Positions 8,480-15,916 are shown, counted from the stretch's first letter. The stretch is DNA of 42,330 nt from Actinomycetota bacterium (GCA_027313705.1 DAHVDE010000100.1:1-42330), one strand, 5' to 3'. Notes: generated by a model not told the origin, from the letters alone. Numbers and translations: made by a program.

Positions 8480-8695
8480 CTATCCGCCTGGTGAGCCAGG
8501 CCGGCGGCCCGAGTACCTGGCCGCGCTGCCTCGCGCCGCCGCCACCGGGTACTTAACCGCGTTCATGACCATCTTCTCGGTGAACGCGCGCTCGAGGTCC
8601 ACGGCAAGCACGTCGGCCAGCCTGATCAGATAGGCGAACATGTCAGCGAGTTCGTCACGGCCTACGTATGACAGGCAGCAGGAGCTAATTCCCAG
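8480..8695 (-). pseudogene. 5'-truncated MazG-like nucleotide pyrophosphohydrolase remnant
   Basis: Minus-strand translation from about 8668 to the TAG at 8480-8482 reads YVGRDELADMFAYLIRLADV and continues VLAVDLERAF-TEKMVMNAVKYPV, then ARGSAARYSG. This is the C-terminal half of all-alpha MazG/dCTPase-like pyrophosphohydrolases: the D-E-L-A-D metal motif, a Leu-rich helix, then N-A-x-K-Y-P-V and A-R-G. The frame is closed by TGA at 8698-8696, and the N-terminal half with its E-x-x-E motif is absent. No start codon precedes the conserved part. The piece ends 37 bases before herA, in the same orientation. It is best read as a decayed gene. Confidence 0.7.
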
Positions 8696-8864
8696 TCAGG
8701 GGTTTACCTGAGATATAGCCGGGACGCGGGTTACTGAATACAGATCCGGGCATCACCGGGGCATGATCGACGCCAGCGGCGGCGGCGGCGCTTAGCACGG
8801 CGATTAACGGGGTTCAGGGGAAATGTTCGTTTATAACCGGCCGCGATTCAAATCGGGGGGTCAG

Positions 8865-9473
8865 ATGAGCAATATGCCTGGCGACGACGCGGACCGCCAG
8901 CAGGCAAACCGGCAGGGAACTGTCGGACCAGACGTTCCTGCCGCCCGCAAAGAGCCGCGCTACGAGGAGTCTTCTTACCCGCAGACGCCATACGGCCGGC
9001 CCGCGTACGGCGAGCCGACGTACGGCAGGCTGCCCGTGGTACCTGAGACTGAGACCAGGGTCACCGGCCGCAGAATCGTGCAGTACATCATCGACTACGC
9101 GCTGGCAGGAATCATCCCCGCCCTGGCCTACTGGCTATTCGACCGGAGTTCAGGGACGCTGCATAGCTGGGGCTGGTTCGTCGCGACCGTGATCTCATTG
9201 GCCGCGTACTTCGTGTACTGGGTGGTCATACCTTATGCCCACCGCGGCCAGACGTTCGGGATGCAACTCCTGCGCATCCACGTGATCGGCAAGAACGGTC
9301 AGAAGGCCAGCATGCTGCAACTCTTCGCCCGCGGTGTCTTCCTGATCGTCGACACGCTGTTCTTTGGCCTGGTGGGCCTTATCACGATCCTCGCCTCCAG
9401 GCACCGCCAGCGGGTAGGTGACCACGTGGCGAAGACGGTCGTCGTGCCGATCAGGTACGGCCCAAGATTCTGA
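8865..9473 (+). CDS. RDD-family membrane protein
   Basis: The product has 202 residues. The first 70 are polar, with Tyr/Pro/Gly-rich steps (PYGRPAYGEPTYGR). The RDD domain follows: V-T-G-R-R-I-V-Q-Y-I-I-D-Y-A-L-A-G, then three predicted membrane helices. RDD proteins are integral membrane proteins; a few act in ion or proton exchange and most are uncharacterised. The start at 8865 is preferred because six G residues (8855-8860) lie four bases upstream. An in-frame ATG at 8823 with AGGGG two bases upstream would add 14 residues. It converges on the sacsin-like gene, with a strong hairpin between the two. Confidence 0.8.
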   Translation: MSNMPGDDADRQQANRQGTVGPDVPAARKEPRYEESSYPQTPYGRPAYGEPTYGRLPVVPETETRVTGRRIVQYIIDYALAGIIPALAYWLFDRSSGTLHSWGWFVATVISLAAYFVYWVVIPYAHRGQTFGMQLLRIHVIGKNGQKASMLQLFARGVFLIVDTLFFGLVGLITILASRHRQRVGDHVAKTVVVPIRYGPRF

Positions 9474-9477
9474 GAAC

Positions 9478-9493
9478 GGCCGGCCAGCCGGCC
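9478..9493. terminator. Short GC-rich inverted repeat after the RDD gene
   Basis: GGCCGGC and GCCGGCC (7-bp arms, 2-base spacer) lie five bases after the RDD stop. With the larger hairpin downstream it may stop transcription from the RDD gene. There is no T-run, as is usual for high-GC actinobacterial terminators. Confidence 0.35.
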
Positions 9494-9501
9494 AGGCTGC
9501 C

Positions 9502-12009
9502 TCAAAGGAGCGGAAGCGGCGGGCCAGGCGGCCCGCCGCTTGCCTCTCGCCTGATGAGTTCACGTTCGACCAGCTCGACTAGGTCTGCCTGGCCGGCCAG
9601 CCGCCTGAGGAAGTCGGGAGGGAACCCAAGCTGGCTGTTCGCCTCGTCAACGGCCGTTCGCGTCATGCCGAGTGCCCGCGCCAGGCCCTCGTCGCTCGCG
9701 AAGGTGACCGGCAGATCGGCGAGGTCGGTGTCGGCCGGCCTGGCGAAGGTGCCGTCAGGCGCCGGCAGCCATGCAGCGGCCATCGCGGCCTTGCCGAGCA
9801 GCGACACCGATCTTTCCCTGCTCGCATCCGCGAACCCCGGCCGCGGCGACCGCTCTACGATTCCGGCGATCAGAGCGCTGTTCGGCAGCAGCAAGAAATT
9901 CCAGACGAACTCAGAGCGGGCAGCGCTCGGATGGTCGAGCGCGAACTCCAGGCCGTCAAGGCTGGCGGCGGGGTCAAAGCCGGCCAGCCCGCGTTCATGC
10001 CTGGCGAACTCATCGGCGATCACGACGTAACCAAGTTGGTCAGCCGGACGGGCCATCAGCCTGACCTCCTGGCTGACGCCCATGCCGCGCAACTGCGCTC
10101 GCCATGGCCCGTAGCGGTCAGCCGCGAACCACGCGGCCGGATTCCCGGCGAAGTACAGTTCGAGTCCCGCGGTCCGCTGATAGAGGTCGGCCGGGCACAT
10201 CAGCCGCACCTGTCCGGTAGCCGCGTTCTCGCCGATCAGGAACGTCGTCCTGGCCAGTTGCCCGACTAGCAGCTCATGCTCGGCGTGAGCCGCCTGGTCA
10301 AGCGCGCGGGCGGCGAGTTCCAGATCCGCTTCATGCTGTGCCAGGTCAAGCGTGTCCGCGCCGGCACCGGCGTATCTGGGCAGCACGTGATCGATAACCT
10401 CGGCCACCACGTCTGCTTCCGCGAAGCCAAGCGCGGCGAGGAACCGGTGCGCCTCCTGATGGCCGGCGATGCCTGGCTTGACGGTTGGCAACTGGGTCGT
10501 GACCGGTCCTGGCAGGTAGGCGGCTGGCCGCCCGGCGCCGTTGAACGGCAGTGCCTGGCTGCCGTCGCTGAGCCTGATGATCGGCTTGCCCGTGACTGGG
10601 CTCTCAGGTCCTTGCCAAAGCGAGGAATGCTGATAAAGAAACTGATAAAAGCGGCAGATCCAGTCATCGGGCTGAAGGGCAAGGAACTCTCCGGTCAGCG
10701 CGCCGATCAGCGTACTTGGCGTGACTTCACGTGCGCCGGCCTCGTCGCGCAGGTAGCGCCAGAGCAGTGGTGTCTCTTCTGGGCTGATCTCGCCGGCGGC
10801 GAAGGCCTGGCGGTCTGCTGCGCGGCCGAGCCAGCCAAGCTGCTCAGGGGCAAGCAACTCCCTGAGCCCGGCCGAGGCCGGCAGCCAGACCTGCGCGGGC
10901 GCCAGGTATCCGCCGGCGTCATCGGGGATCATCCGGTCCTTCGTGATCGTGTCCCGCACCGCATCGAATAGCGGGCGGAACATGCTGTCCCTCGGGAACC
11001 TGGCCGGATCGAGCGGCAGCGCTTGCAGCACACCCGCCGTCAGCAGTCGCTCCTCACGTAGCCCGGTCATGACCTCCCTGAGCAGCTGAGCGGTCTCGCG
11101 CACCAGGGCCTGGTTCCACTCGTCGTGCGCAGGCACGTTATCCCTGGCCGGCGTGGTACGGAACGGCCCTTGCAGCAAGAAGCCGAGGAACGTTTCCTTC
11201 TCGGTAGGAAAAAAGACCACGAGCGGTGAGCGCTCAACCCGCGCCAGGCCGCTGCGGTCAGCCTGTTTACCGGCCAGGAACGCGATTTCTACTGCCAGCG
11301 CGGCCTCGCCTAGCTGGTCAAGCGATCTGGACCAGATGACCCACTGAGCGCAGTCCCGTCGTCCAGCCCGGTCGGTGACAAGCTCGACTAGCCGGCGTGC
11401 ACCAGACTGCGGTCCTGGCACTCGCTTGAGTACCGTCCCGTCCTGAGAGCCTGGCCCGATGCTGATACGCCTGATATGGCGAAGAAAAAGGAGAATCTCG
11501 GCCGTCAGTTCGCCGAGAGCGACCGAGATCTCATCGAAGGCGATCTTGGCACTCACCTCTGCGCGGTCGAAAGGAAAGGTAAGCGTCGTCATCCGGTCGG
11601 CCGGCTTGGCCGGCGGGCCGGCGGACCAGGGCTGGACATATTTGCGGATCGTAAAATGTTCTTGCCCGCTGCGCACGGACGGGGAGTTCGTGTAGGCGTA
11701 GACCGACTTGAAACCGATACCGAACCTGCCGATCTGGGTGAGGTCGGCGGACTTGGTGCCCTCACTCACCCCGCAGACGCCTCTGACATCGGCAGTGGTG
11801 AATGGCCTGCCATCGTGCCGCACCAGGAGATGGTCGGCGGCAAGATCGAAACTCAGCTCCGTGGCACCCGCGTCTTCCGCGTTCTGTATCAGCTCGAAGA
11901 TGAAGTGCGTCCGGTCGGCGTACAACTGGCCGAGCAACTCAAGCACCGCAGTGTCCCAGCCGTACCTGGCAGTGTTCTCTGCCCGGATCGCGCCATAGTC
12001 AGTCCGCAC
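9502..12009 (-). CDS. Sacsin-type HSP90-like ATPase protein
   Basis: The product has 835 residues. The N-terminus is a GHKL ATPase of sacsin type: FELIQNAEDAGATE (N-box, N43 and D46), DGRPF (about 66-70) and the glycine lid GRFGIGFKSVY (94-104). The remaining 600 or so residues are not assigned to a known domain. Bacterial sacsin-like ATPases are mostly uncharacterised; some are found in phage-defence and DNA-modification loci, others stand alone. The start is GTG 12009, with GGTGGAG upstream. A 10-bp hairpin lies in the presumed 5' leader. No nuclease, methylase or helicase gene touches it, so a defence role is not supported by its immediate neighbours. Confidence 0.8.
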   Translation of the reverse strand: MRTDYGAIRAENTARYGWDTAVLELLGQLYADRTHFIFELIQNAEDAGATELSFDLAADHLLVRHDGRPFTTADVRGVCGVSEGTKSADLTQIGRFGIGFKSVYAYTNSPSVRSGQEHFTIRKYVQPWSAGPPAKPADRMTTLTFPFDRAEVSAKIAFDEISVALGELTAEILLFLRHIRRISIGPGSQDGTVLKRVPGPQSGARRLVELVTDRAGRRDCAQWVIWSRSLDQLGEAALAVEIAFLAGKQADRSGLARVERSPLVVFFPTEKETFLGFLLQGPFRTTPARDNVPAHDEWNQALVRETAQLLREVMTGLREERLLTAGVLQALPLDPARFPRDSMFRPLFDAVRDTITKDRMIPDDAGGYLAPAQVWLPASAGLRELLAPEQLGWLGRAADRQAFAAGEISPEETPLLWRYLRDEAGAREVTPSTLIGALTGEFLALQPDDWICRFYQFLYQHSSLWQGPESPVTGKPIIRLSDGSQALPFNGAGRPAAYLPGPVTTQLPTVKPGIAGHQEAHRFLAALGFAEADVVAEVIDHVLPRYAGAGADTLDLAQHEADLELAARALDQAAHAEHELLVGQLARTTFLIGENAATGQVRLMCPADLYQRTAGLELYFAGNPAAWFAADRYGPWRAQLRGMGVSQEVRLMARPADQLGYVVIADEFARHERGLAGFDPAASLDGLEFALDHPSAARSEFVWNFLLLPNSALIAGIVERSPRPGFADASRERSVSLLGKAAMAAAWLPAPDGTFARPADTDLADLPVTFASDEGLARALGMTRTAVDEANSQLGFPPDFLRRLAGQADLVELVERELIRREASGGPPGPPLPLL
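9514..9541. terminator. Perfect 12-bp hairpin between convergent genes
   Basis: AAGCGGCGGGCC (9514-9525) and GGCCCGCCGCTT (9530-9541) are perfect complements around a 4-base loop. The stem lies 40 bases past the RDD stop, so it suits termination of that transcript. It lies inside the last codons of the oppositely oriented sacsin-like gene (stop at 9502), where it encodes the Gly/Pro-rich C-terminus. It is therefore probably bidirectional. Confidence 0.6.
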
Positions 12010-12050
12010 CCGATGATCTCCACCTGAGTTCCGCGATTCATGCCCGTGCC

Positions 12051-12073
12051 GGGAGGCCGGCCGCCGGCCTCCC
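12051..12073 (-). promoter_or_regulatory. Leader hairpin upstream of the sacsin-like gene
   Basis: GGGAGGCCGG and CCGGCCTCCC pair perfectly around a 3-base loop, 42 bases before the sacsin-like start. No gene ends here on either strand, so a simple end-of-gene terminator is unlikely. It could be a 5'-leader hairpin acting in attenuation, or a block to antisense read-through. This is inferred from position only. Confidence 0.4.
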
Positions 12074-12270
12074 CAACCGTAGTACTGCCCTGGTACATAC
12101 CCACGGTGGCAACGTCGGTTCAGCCGCCAGCGACCGGAGCGGCCGACGGCAACCCAGGCACCAAGTGCGGCCGGCTTTGTGACCGATCACGCTGGATTAC
12201 GGGCAGTGCCACCTGCGAGTTTTGCCGCTAGCATGACCCGATAACAGGCTGTCGATATTTTCGGCAGAGT

Positions 12271-12280
12271 AAGTTAACTT
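12271..12280. promoter_or_regulatory. AAGTTAACTT palindrome in the DUF4234 promoter
   Basis: This perfect 10-bp palindrome in an AT-rich island lies 40 bases before the DUF4234 start. Its position suits an operator or the -10 area. No regulator is known for it. Confidence 0.3.
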
Positions 12281-12319
12281 TTATCTCTCACAACGGCGAA
12301 GATCGGAAAGGGGAGGGCT

Positions 12320-12985
12320 ATGTCGGCACCTTCGCCCGTGACAGGCCTCGCAGGGAAGCTCAGGAGCCCGGTGAGCGTGTGGCTGCTCGGGATTGTCACC
12401 TTCGGCATATATGTCCTGGTGTGGTACTACAACATCAACAAGGAAACCAAGGATCTCGGTGCCGAGGTGAATCCGGGCGGCGCCGTCTGCACTCTGATGT
12501 TCGGCGGCTTCATCATCGTTCCGCCCTTCATCTCCATCTACAACACCGGCCAGCGAATAGCCCAGTCTCAGCGGGCAGCCGGCCTGCCGCCGACGTGCAA
12601 CCCGGTCGTAGGGCTGCTGATGTGGATGTTCCTTTTCGGTACCGGGACGCTGTATTACCAGTCTGAGATGAACAAGATCTGGACACAGTTCGGAAGCCCG
12701 GCGCCCGGCACTCCGCTACCGATCGCCGCGCCCGCCGCGATCGGCTACCAGCAGCCCGGATACCAGCAGGCTTATCCGCAGCAGAGCTATCAACCGCAAG
12801 CGGGTTACGGCCAGCAGCCGGCCTACCCGCAATCACAACCAGGCAACCCGCAGGCCGGATACGGCCAGCAGCCCGGCTACCCGCAAGCGCAGCCCGGTTA
12901 CCCGCAGCCTGGATACGGCCAGCAGCCGGACAACCCGCAGCCTGGCTACCCCCAGCCTGGCTACCCCCAGGGCGGGTCCAGCTAG
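12320..12985 (+). CDS. DUF4234 membrane protein with Tyr/Pro/Gln-rich tail
   Basis: The product has 221 residues. The first 125 hold three membrane helices with DUF4234 features ([56 protein letters not shown]). From about residue 145 the protein is a low-complexity tail of Y-x-Q-Q-P, G-Y-P-Q and Q-P-G units. AAGGGGAGG directly before the ATG is a strong ribosome binding site. DUF4234 has no established function; tails of this kind are common on actinobacterial membrane proteins and probably act in protein-protein contact. It may form a locus with the sacsin-like ATPase gene, from which it diverges. Confidence 0.8.
   Translation: MSAPSPVTGLAGKLRSPVSVWLLGIVTFGIYVLVWYYNINKETKDLGAEVNPGGAVCTLMFGGFIIVPPFISIYNTGQRIAQSQRAAGLPPTCNPVVGLLMWMFLFGTGTLYYQSEMNKIWTQFGSPAPGTPLPIAAPAAIGYQQPGYQQAYPQQSYQPQAGYGQQPAYPQSQPGNPQAGYGQQPGYPQAQPGYPQPGYGQQPDNPQPGYPQPGYPQGGSS
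12750..12978 (+). repeat. Degenerate in-gene repeats coding for GYxQQPxYPQ units
   Basis: Related units of about 27-60 bp of the type TACGGCCAGCAGCC...CCGCAG recur through the 3' third of the DUF4234 gene. They encode Tyr-Gly-Gln-Gln-Pro and Tyr-Pro-Gln-Pro-Gly steps, including an exact tandem of CCCCAGCCTGGCTAC near 12950-12970. Copy number is likely to vary between strains. Confidence 0.75.
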
Positions 12986-13002
12986 CCGCTGGCCAGTCGC
13001 TG

Positions 13003-13070
13003 GTTAAGCGGAGTCCTGCCTGTGCCCTTCGCACCGAGGACTCCTCTTAACGCCCCTGGCGCGAAGGGCA
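13003..13070 (+). ncRNA. Interleaved inverted repeats (pseudoknot topology) between DUF4234 and purN
   Basis: Arm A, GTTAAGCGGAGTCCT (13003-13017), pairs with AGGACTCCTCTTAAC (13037-13051) with one mismatch in 15. Arm B, TGCCCTTCGC (13023-13032), lies inside the A loop and pairs perfectly with GCGAAGGGCA (13061-13070) beyond it. The order A1-B1-A2-B2 is that of an H-type pseudoknot, or of two mutually exclusive hairpins. It begins 17 bases after the DUF4234 stop and ends about 50 bases before purN. It could be a terminator or a structured leader of purN. No known riboswitch class was recognised. Confidence 0.5.
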
Positions 13071-13121
13071 GTGGCCGGCGCGGCGCGCCTGCTGGCAGGC
13101 TGCCGAATATGATCAAGCACA

Positions 13122-13766
13122 GTGATCTCCATCGGCATCCTCACCTCGCACGCCGGCACCACCGCGCAAGCGGTCATAGACGCCTGCCGCGACGGCAGGA
13201 TCAGCGGCCGGATCAGCGTGGTGATCTCGAACAACAGCGATGCCGAAGTGCTCAGGCGGGCCGAGGCAGCGGGCTTGCCCAGGCGGCATCTGAGCCGCCA
13301 GACCCACCAGGAACCGCGTCTGCTCGACGAGGCGATCAGGGACGAACTTGCGGCCCGCGGGGCCGGCGTCGTGCTGCTGGCTGGCTACATGCGCAAGATC
13401 GGCCCGCAGACGCTGACCACCTACGACCACCGGGTGATCAACGTGCACCCTGCCCTGCTCCCAGGGCACGGCGGTCAGGGCATGTACGGGCGCGCCGTGC
13501 ACGAGGCAGTTATCAAGGCAGGCGAGAGAGTCAGCGGCGCCACGGTGCACCTGGTCACGGAGAACTATGACGAAGGACCTGTTCTCGCCCGGCGCGAGGT
13601 CACGGTAGATCCTGGCGATGACGCCGCTTCGCTGGAAGCCAAGGTCAGGATCGTTGAGCGCGCGCTGCTCGTCGACACGCTAGCCGCCCTGTCGCGCGGC
13701 GAGATTTCCCTGCCAGCGCGGGCCGGCGGCCAGGCTAACTCCGCCGGTGCGGGTCAGCTGAGCTGA
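13122..13766 (+). CDS. purN: Phosphoribosylglycinamide formyltransferase-like protein (PurN family)
   Basis: The product has 214 residues. The formyltransferase fold shows the catalytic set N107, H109 (in NVHPALLPGHGG) and D150 (in ENYDEGPVL). The family transfers a formyl group from 10-formyl-tetrahydrofolate to GAR in purine synthesis. The loop GHGGQGMYGRAVHEAVIKAGE differs from the usual actinobacterial PurN pattern (HPSLLPAFPGAHA), so this is a divergent subtype and may be a second copy. GTG 13122 is the first in-frame start. The 3' end overlaps the oppositely oriented purM-like gene by 13 bases. Confidence 0.8.
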   Translation: MISIGILTSHAGTTAQAVIDACRDGRISGRISVVISNNSDAEVLRRAEAAGLPRRHLSRQTHQEPRLLDEAIRDELAARGAGVVLLAGYMRKIGPQTLTTYDHRVINVHPALLPGHGGQGMYGRAVHEAVIKAGERVSGATVHLVTENYDEGPVLARREVTVDPGDDAASLEAKVRIVERALLVDTLAALSRGEISLPARAGGQANSAGAGQLS

Positions 13767-14857
13767 TAGTCGCCGCCCGCGTACTCGATTCCAAGCGGCT
13801 CGATCGCCACCGCCCGCCTGCCAGGCGCGACCCGGCCAGCGACAAGCGCACCATGGCCGGTGTCGCGCGCGACCCGCAGCACCGCGCCGACGTCATCTGG
13901 CCGCGTGATGACCACGTACCCGGCCCCCATGTTCACGGTGCTGTACGCCTCGGCGGGGGCCATGCCGAGCCGGTCAGCCAGGAAGCCGAGCACCTCGGGA
14001 ATCTCGGGCAGGGCCGTGATCTCATACCGAACGTCGAGGTCAGTTCGCATTATCTTCAAGAACCCATGCCCGGTAATGCCGTTGAGGAAGGAAGGCACTA
14101 CGCCCGCTGCCAGTAGCTCCCGCACGAAGGAGACATAGATCCTGCTCGGATCTAGCAGCGCGTCACCAAGGAACCTGCCGCTTCGCAACCTGGTGGTAAG
14201 CCCTTCTGGCAGCCCGGCGGCGACCCGCCTGGCCAGCGAGGCGCCGTTAGCGTGCAGCCCGCTGCTCGCCAGCAGCACGATCACGTCGCCAGGCGCGATG
14301 CGGTCCCCGAATACCGGCTGATGGCCGGCCGGCACCACGCCAAGCGAGCTTCCGCCTAGCTCGATCGCCTCAGGCATCACTACGCCTGGCAGCGTCGGTG
14401 ACTCGCCGCCGCCCCAGACAGCGCCTGCCTGCTCGCAGGCCGCCCGCCAGCCGTTCAGCAGGTCAAGCGCTCGTTCCCTGCTGCTGAACCAGGCCGAGTC
14501 GCCGGTCGCGAAGTAAGCGGTCACCACCACAGGGAGCGCGCCGACCGAGATCACGTCGTTCACTATCGCCGCCACCGCGTCTTGCGCGATGTCGGCGAAC
14601 CTGCTTACCCCGGTTGCCGCCTGATATTCGGCCGCGATGGCCGATTTCGTCCCCAGTCCCTCGACGACCATCGCATAGGTAGCGCCGTTGATCTCGAACA
14701 CGAAGGCGGAAGACCCGCGTGAGCGGGCAAACTCCCGTCCGCCCGCAGCCTCAAGCAGCGGGGCGGTCGCGGCAGCCAGCGCAATTGCCTCCCGTTTCAC
14801 TTCGTCGAGCACGTCATAGTCAACCCCGGAGCGACGGTATTCGTCGTGGCGGGCCAT
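13754..14857 (-). CDS. purM: AIR synthase-like protein (PurM family)
   Basis: The product has 367 residues. It reads as a PurM/PurL-fold ATPase: an opening G-V-D-Y segment, VEGLGTKSAIA, AAIVNDVISVGALPVVVTAYFATGD, GGESPTLPG and ASSGLHANGASLARRVA. PurM closes the imidazole ring, converting FGAM to AIR. The start at 14857 follows GGGAGGA. The frame is open 76 codons further upstream, but that part is Arg-rich and looks non-coding. It faces the purN-like gene tail to tail with a 13-bp overlap. As with that gene, departures from the classical sequence suggest a divergent or second set. Biochemical equivalence is inferred. Confidence 0.75.
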   Translation of the reverse strand: MARHDEYRRSGVDYDVLDEVKREAIALAAATAPLLEAAGGREFARSRGSSAFVFEINGATYAMVVEGLGTKSAIAAEYQAATGVSRFADIAQDAVAAIVNDVISVGALPVVVTAYFATGDSAWFSSRERALDLLNGWRAACEQAGAVWGGGESPTLPGVVMPEAIELGGSSLGVVPAGHQPVFGDRIAPGDVIVLLASSGLHANGASLARRVAAGLPEGLTTRLRSGRFLGDALLDPSRIYVSFVRELLAAGVVPSFLNGITGHGFLKIMRTDLDVRYEITALPEIPEVLGFLADRLGMAPAEAYSTVNMGAGYVVITRPDDVGAVLRVARDTGHGALVAGRVAPGRRAVAIEPLGIEYAGGDYQLS

Positions 14858-15047
14858 TGGCTGTCCTCCCGGTGAATCGCGGTGCCGACGGCGATTAGAC
14901 CACAGCCTGCGGGCACAGTAGTTGCCTACCCGCCTGCGCCGGGGACATCGCCGGGCACCGCAGCCAGTCCGAGACCTGAGCTTGCCCGATAAGCGGCGCT
15001 GAGGCTGGACGGCGCACTGACTCCGGCACGGCACCGGACACTCATCT

Positions 15048-15067
15048 ATATTGACAGATGTCGATAT
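15048..15067. promoter_or_regulatory. ArsR-type operator upstream of arsI (site 1)
   Basis: The near-perfect palindrome ATATTGACAGATGTCGATAT (arms ATATTGACA and TGTCGATAT) lies about 60 bases before arsI. The core TTGACA-N2-TGTCGA matches the other boxes at the arsR and aqpS promoters, so it is probably bound by the adjacent ArsR. A TTGACA hexamer at 15070-15075 may be the -35 element. Confidence 0.7.
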
Positions 15068-15091
15068 CTTTGACAGCCTCGACACCGTAAG

Positions 15092-15112
15092 ATATCGACA
15101 ACCATCAATATT
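15092..15112. promoter_or_regulatory. ArsR-type operator upstream of arsI (site 2)
   Basis: A second, looser inverted repeat (ATATCGA, 6 bases, TCAATAT) lies just before the arsI ribosome binding site. It overlaps the place where a -10 element would fall relative to TTGACA at 15070. Binding here would block transcription of arsI. Confidence 0.5.
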
Positions 15113-15124
15113 GAGGGGATCATG

Positions 15125-15505
15125 ATGACCGGCCGCCTTCAGCTAGCCATCAACGTCAGCGACCTGGAGGCCTCGATCGGCTTCTACGGCAAGCTCTTCG
15201 GCACCGAGCCAGCGAAAGTGCGGCCCGGCTACGCAAACTTCGTCATCGCCGATCCGCCGCTCAAGCTCGTGCTGATCGAGGACCCGGCGGCTGGCGGCAG
15301 CCTGAACCACCTCGGCGTCGAGGTCGCCGACACGAGCGCGGTAGAAGCCGAGCAGGACCGCCTGGCCGAGGTCGGCCTTGCCTCGGTCGAGGAACGTGGC
15401 ACTACCTGCTGCTACGCAAAGCAGGACAAGTTCTGGGTGCAGGGCACGCCTGACGGGGAACGGTGGGAATACTACGCAGTGCTTCAGGACAGCCAGACCT
15501 TCTGA
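15125..15505 (+). CDS. arsI: ArsI/CadI-type C-As lyase (VOC fold)
   Basis: The product has 126 residues. It is a single VOC-fold dioxygenase-like protein with the features of ArsI, the Fe(II)-dependent enzyme that cleaves the carbon-arsenic bond of trivalent methylarsenic or aromatic arsenicals. The adjacent cysteine pair for substrate binding lies in T-T-C-C-Y-A-K-Q-D-K-F-W-V (C95, C96). Candidate iron ligands are Q6, H62 (LNHLGVEV) and E115 (ERWEYYAV). The related CadI proteins are induced by cadmium. GAGGGG six bases upstream favours the second ATG (15125). Two ArsR-type operators precede it, and arsR and an aquaporin gene follow. Confidence 0.85.
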   Translation: MTGRLQLAINVSDLEASIGFYGKLFGTEPAKVRPGYANFVIADPPLKLVLIEDPAAGGSLNHLGVEVADTSAVEAEQDRLAEVGLASVEERGTTCCYAKQDKFWVQGTPDGERWEYYAVLQDSQTF

Positions 15506-15538
15506 AACCGGGCCGGCAGCCAGGGCCTGGCATGGCCA

Positions 15539-15916
15539 TCAGACCCTGGGAACGGCGAGCAGCGCGGCGGCCCGGTCGAGCGCGCCTGGCACCAGGCGGT
15601 AATAGACCCATGTGCCGCGCCGTTCGCTTTCGATGAGCCCGGACTCACGCAGGATCTTAAGGTGATGGCTGATCGTCGGCTGAGTGAGGTCGAAGGCGCT
15701 GGTCAGGTCACATACGCAGACCTCGCCGCCCTGCCTGGCGCCGATCAGGGACACCAGGCGGAACCGTACCGGGTCGCCGAGGGCCTTGAATACCCTGGCC
15801 GGTCCGGCCGCAGCCGCCTCGCTGATCGGCTGGCCGGTCAGCGGCGGCCTGGCACAGTCGGCGGAAGCGATCACGCCGATCCCGGCCCGACCGCCTGGCG
15901 TATCGCGAGTCGACAT
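15539..15916 (-). CDS. arsR: ArsR-family metalloregulator
   Basis: The product has 125 residues. A winged helix with the recognition helix LTQPTISHHLKILRESGLI is preceded by E-V-C-V-C-D-L (C67, C69), the arsenite-binding site of classical ArsR repressors; C21 in the N-terminal arm may be a third ligand. Binding of As(III) releases the repressor from DNA. It is transcribed away from aqpS and towards arsI's 3' end. A matching box overlaps its own start codon, indicating autoregulation. Confidence 0.9.
   Translation of the reverse strand: MSTRDTPGGRAGIGVIASADCARPPLTGQPISEAAAAGPARVFKALGDPVRFRLVSLIGARQGGEVCVCDLTSAFDLTQPTISHHLKILRESGLIESERRGTWVYYRLVPGALDRAAALLAVPRV

Larger units (their letters stand above)
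12010..12319. other. 310-bp divergent promoter region (sacsin-like / DUF4234)
   Basis: The region separates two divergent genes. It holds a perfect 10-bp hairpin at 12051-12073 on the sacsin side, a GTGA-CCGA-TCAC inverted repeat near 12180-12191, and an AT-rich stretch with the palindrome AAGTTAACTT at 12271-12280 before DUF4234. No open frame in it looks like a gene. Confidence 0.6.

Noticed and set aside
9502-12009. Phage-defence island centred on the sacsin-like ATPase
   Set aside because: No nuclease, methylase, TIR, helicase or integrase gene is adjacent, and the neighbours are ordinary membrane proteins.
12180-12191. CRP-like site (GTGA-N4-TCAC) near the sacsin promoter
   Set aside because: A CRP site needs a 6-base spacer. 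Four bases with weak flanks is not enough to call it.
15070-15093. Promoter TTGACA...TAAGAT before arsI
   Set aside because: The spacing is only 12 bases. A -10 placed 17 bases after TTGACA has a poor match, so no promoter pair was called.
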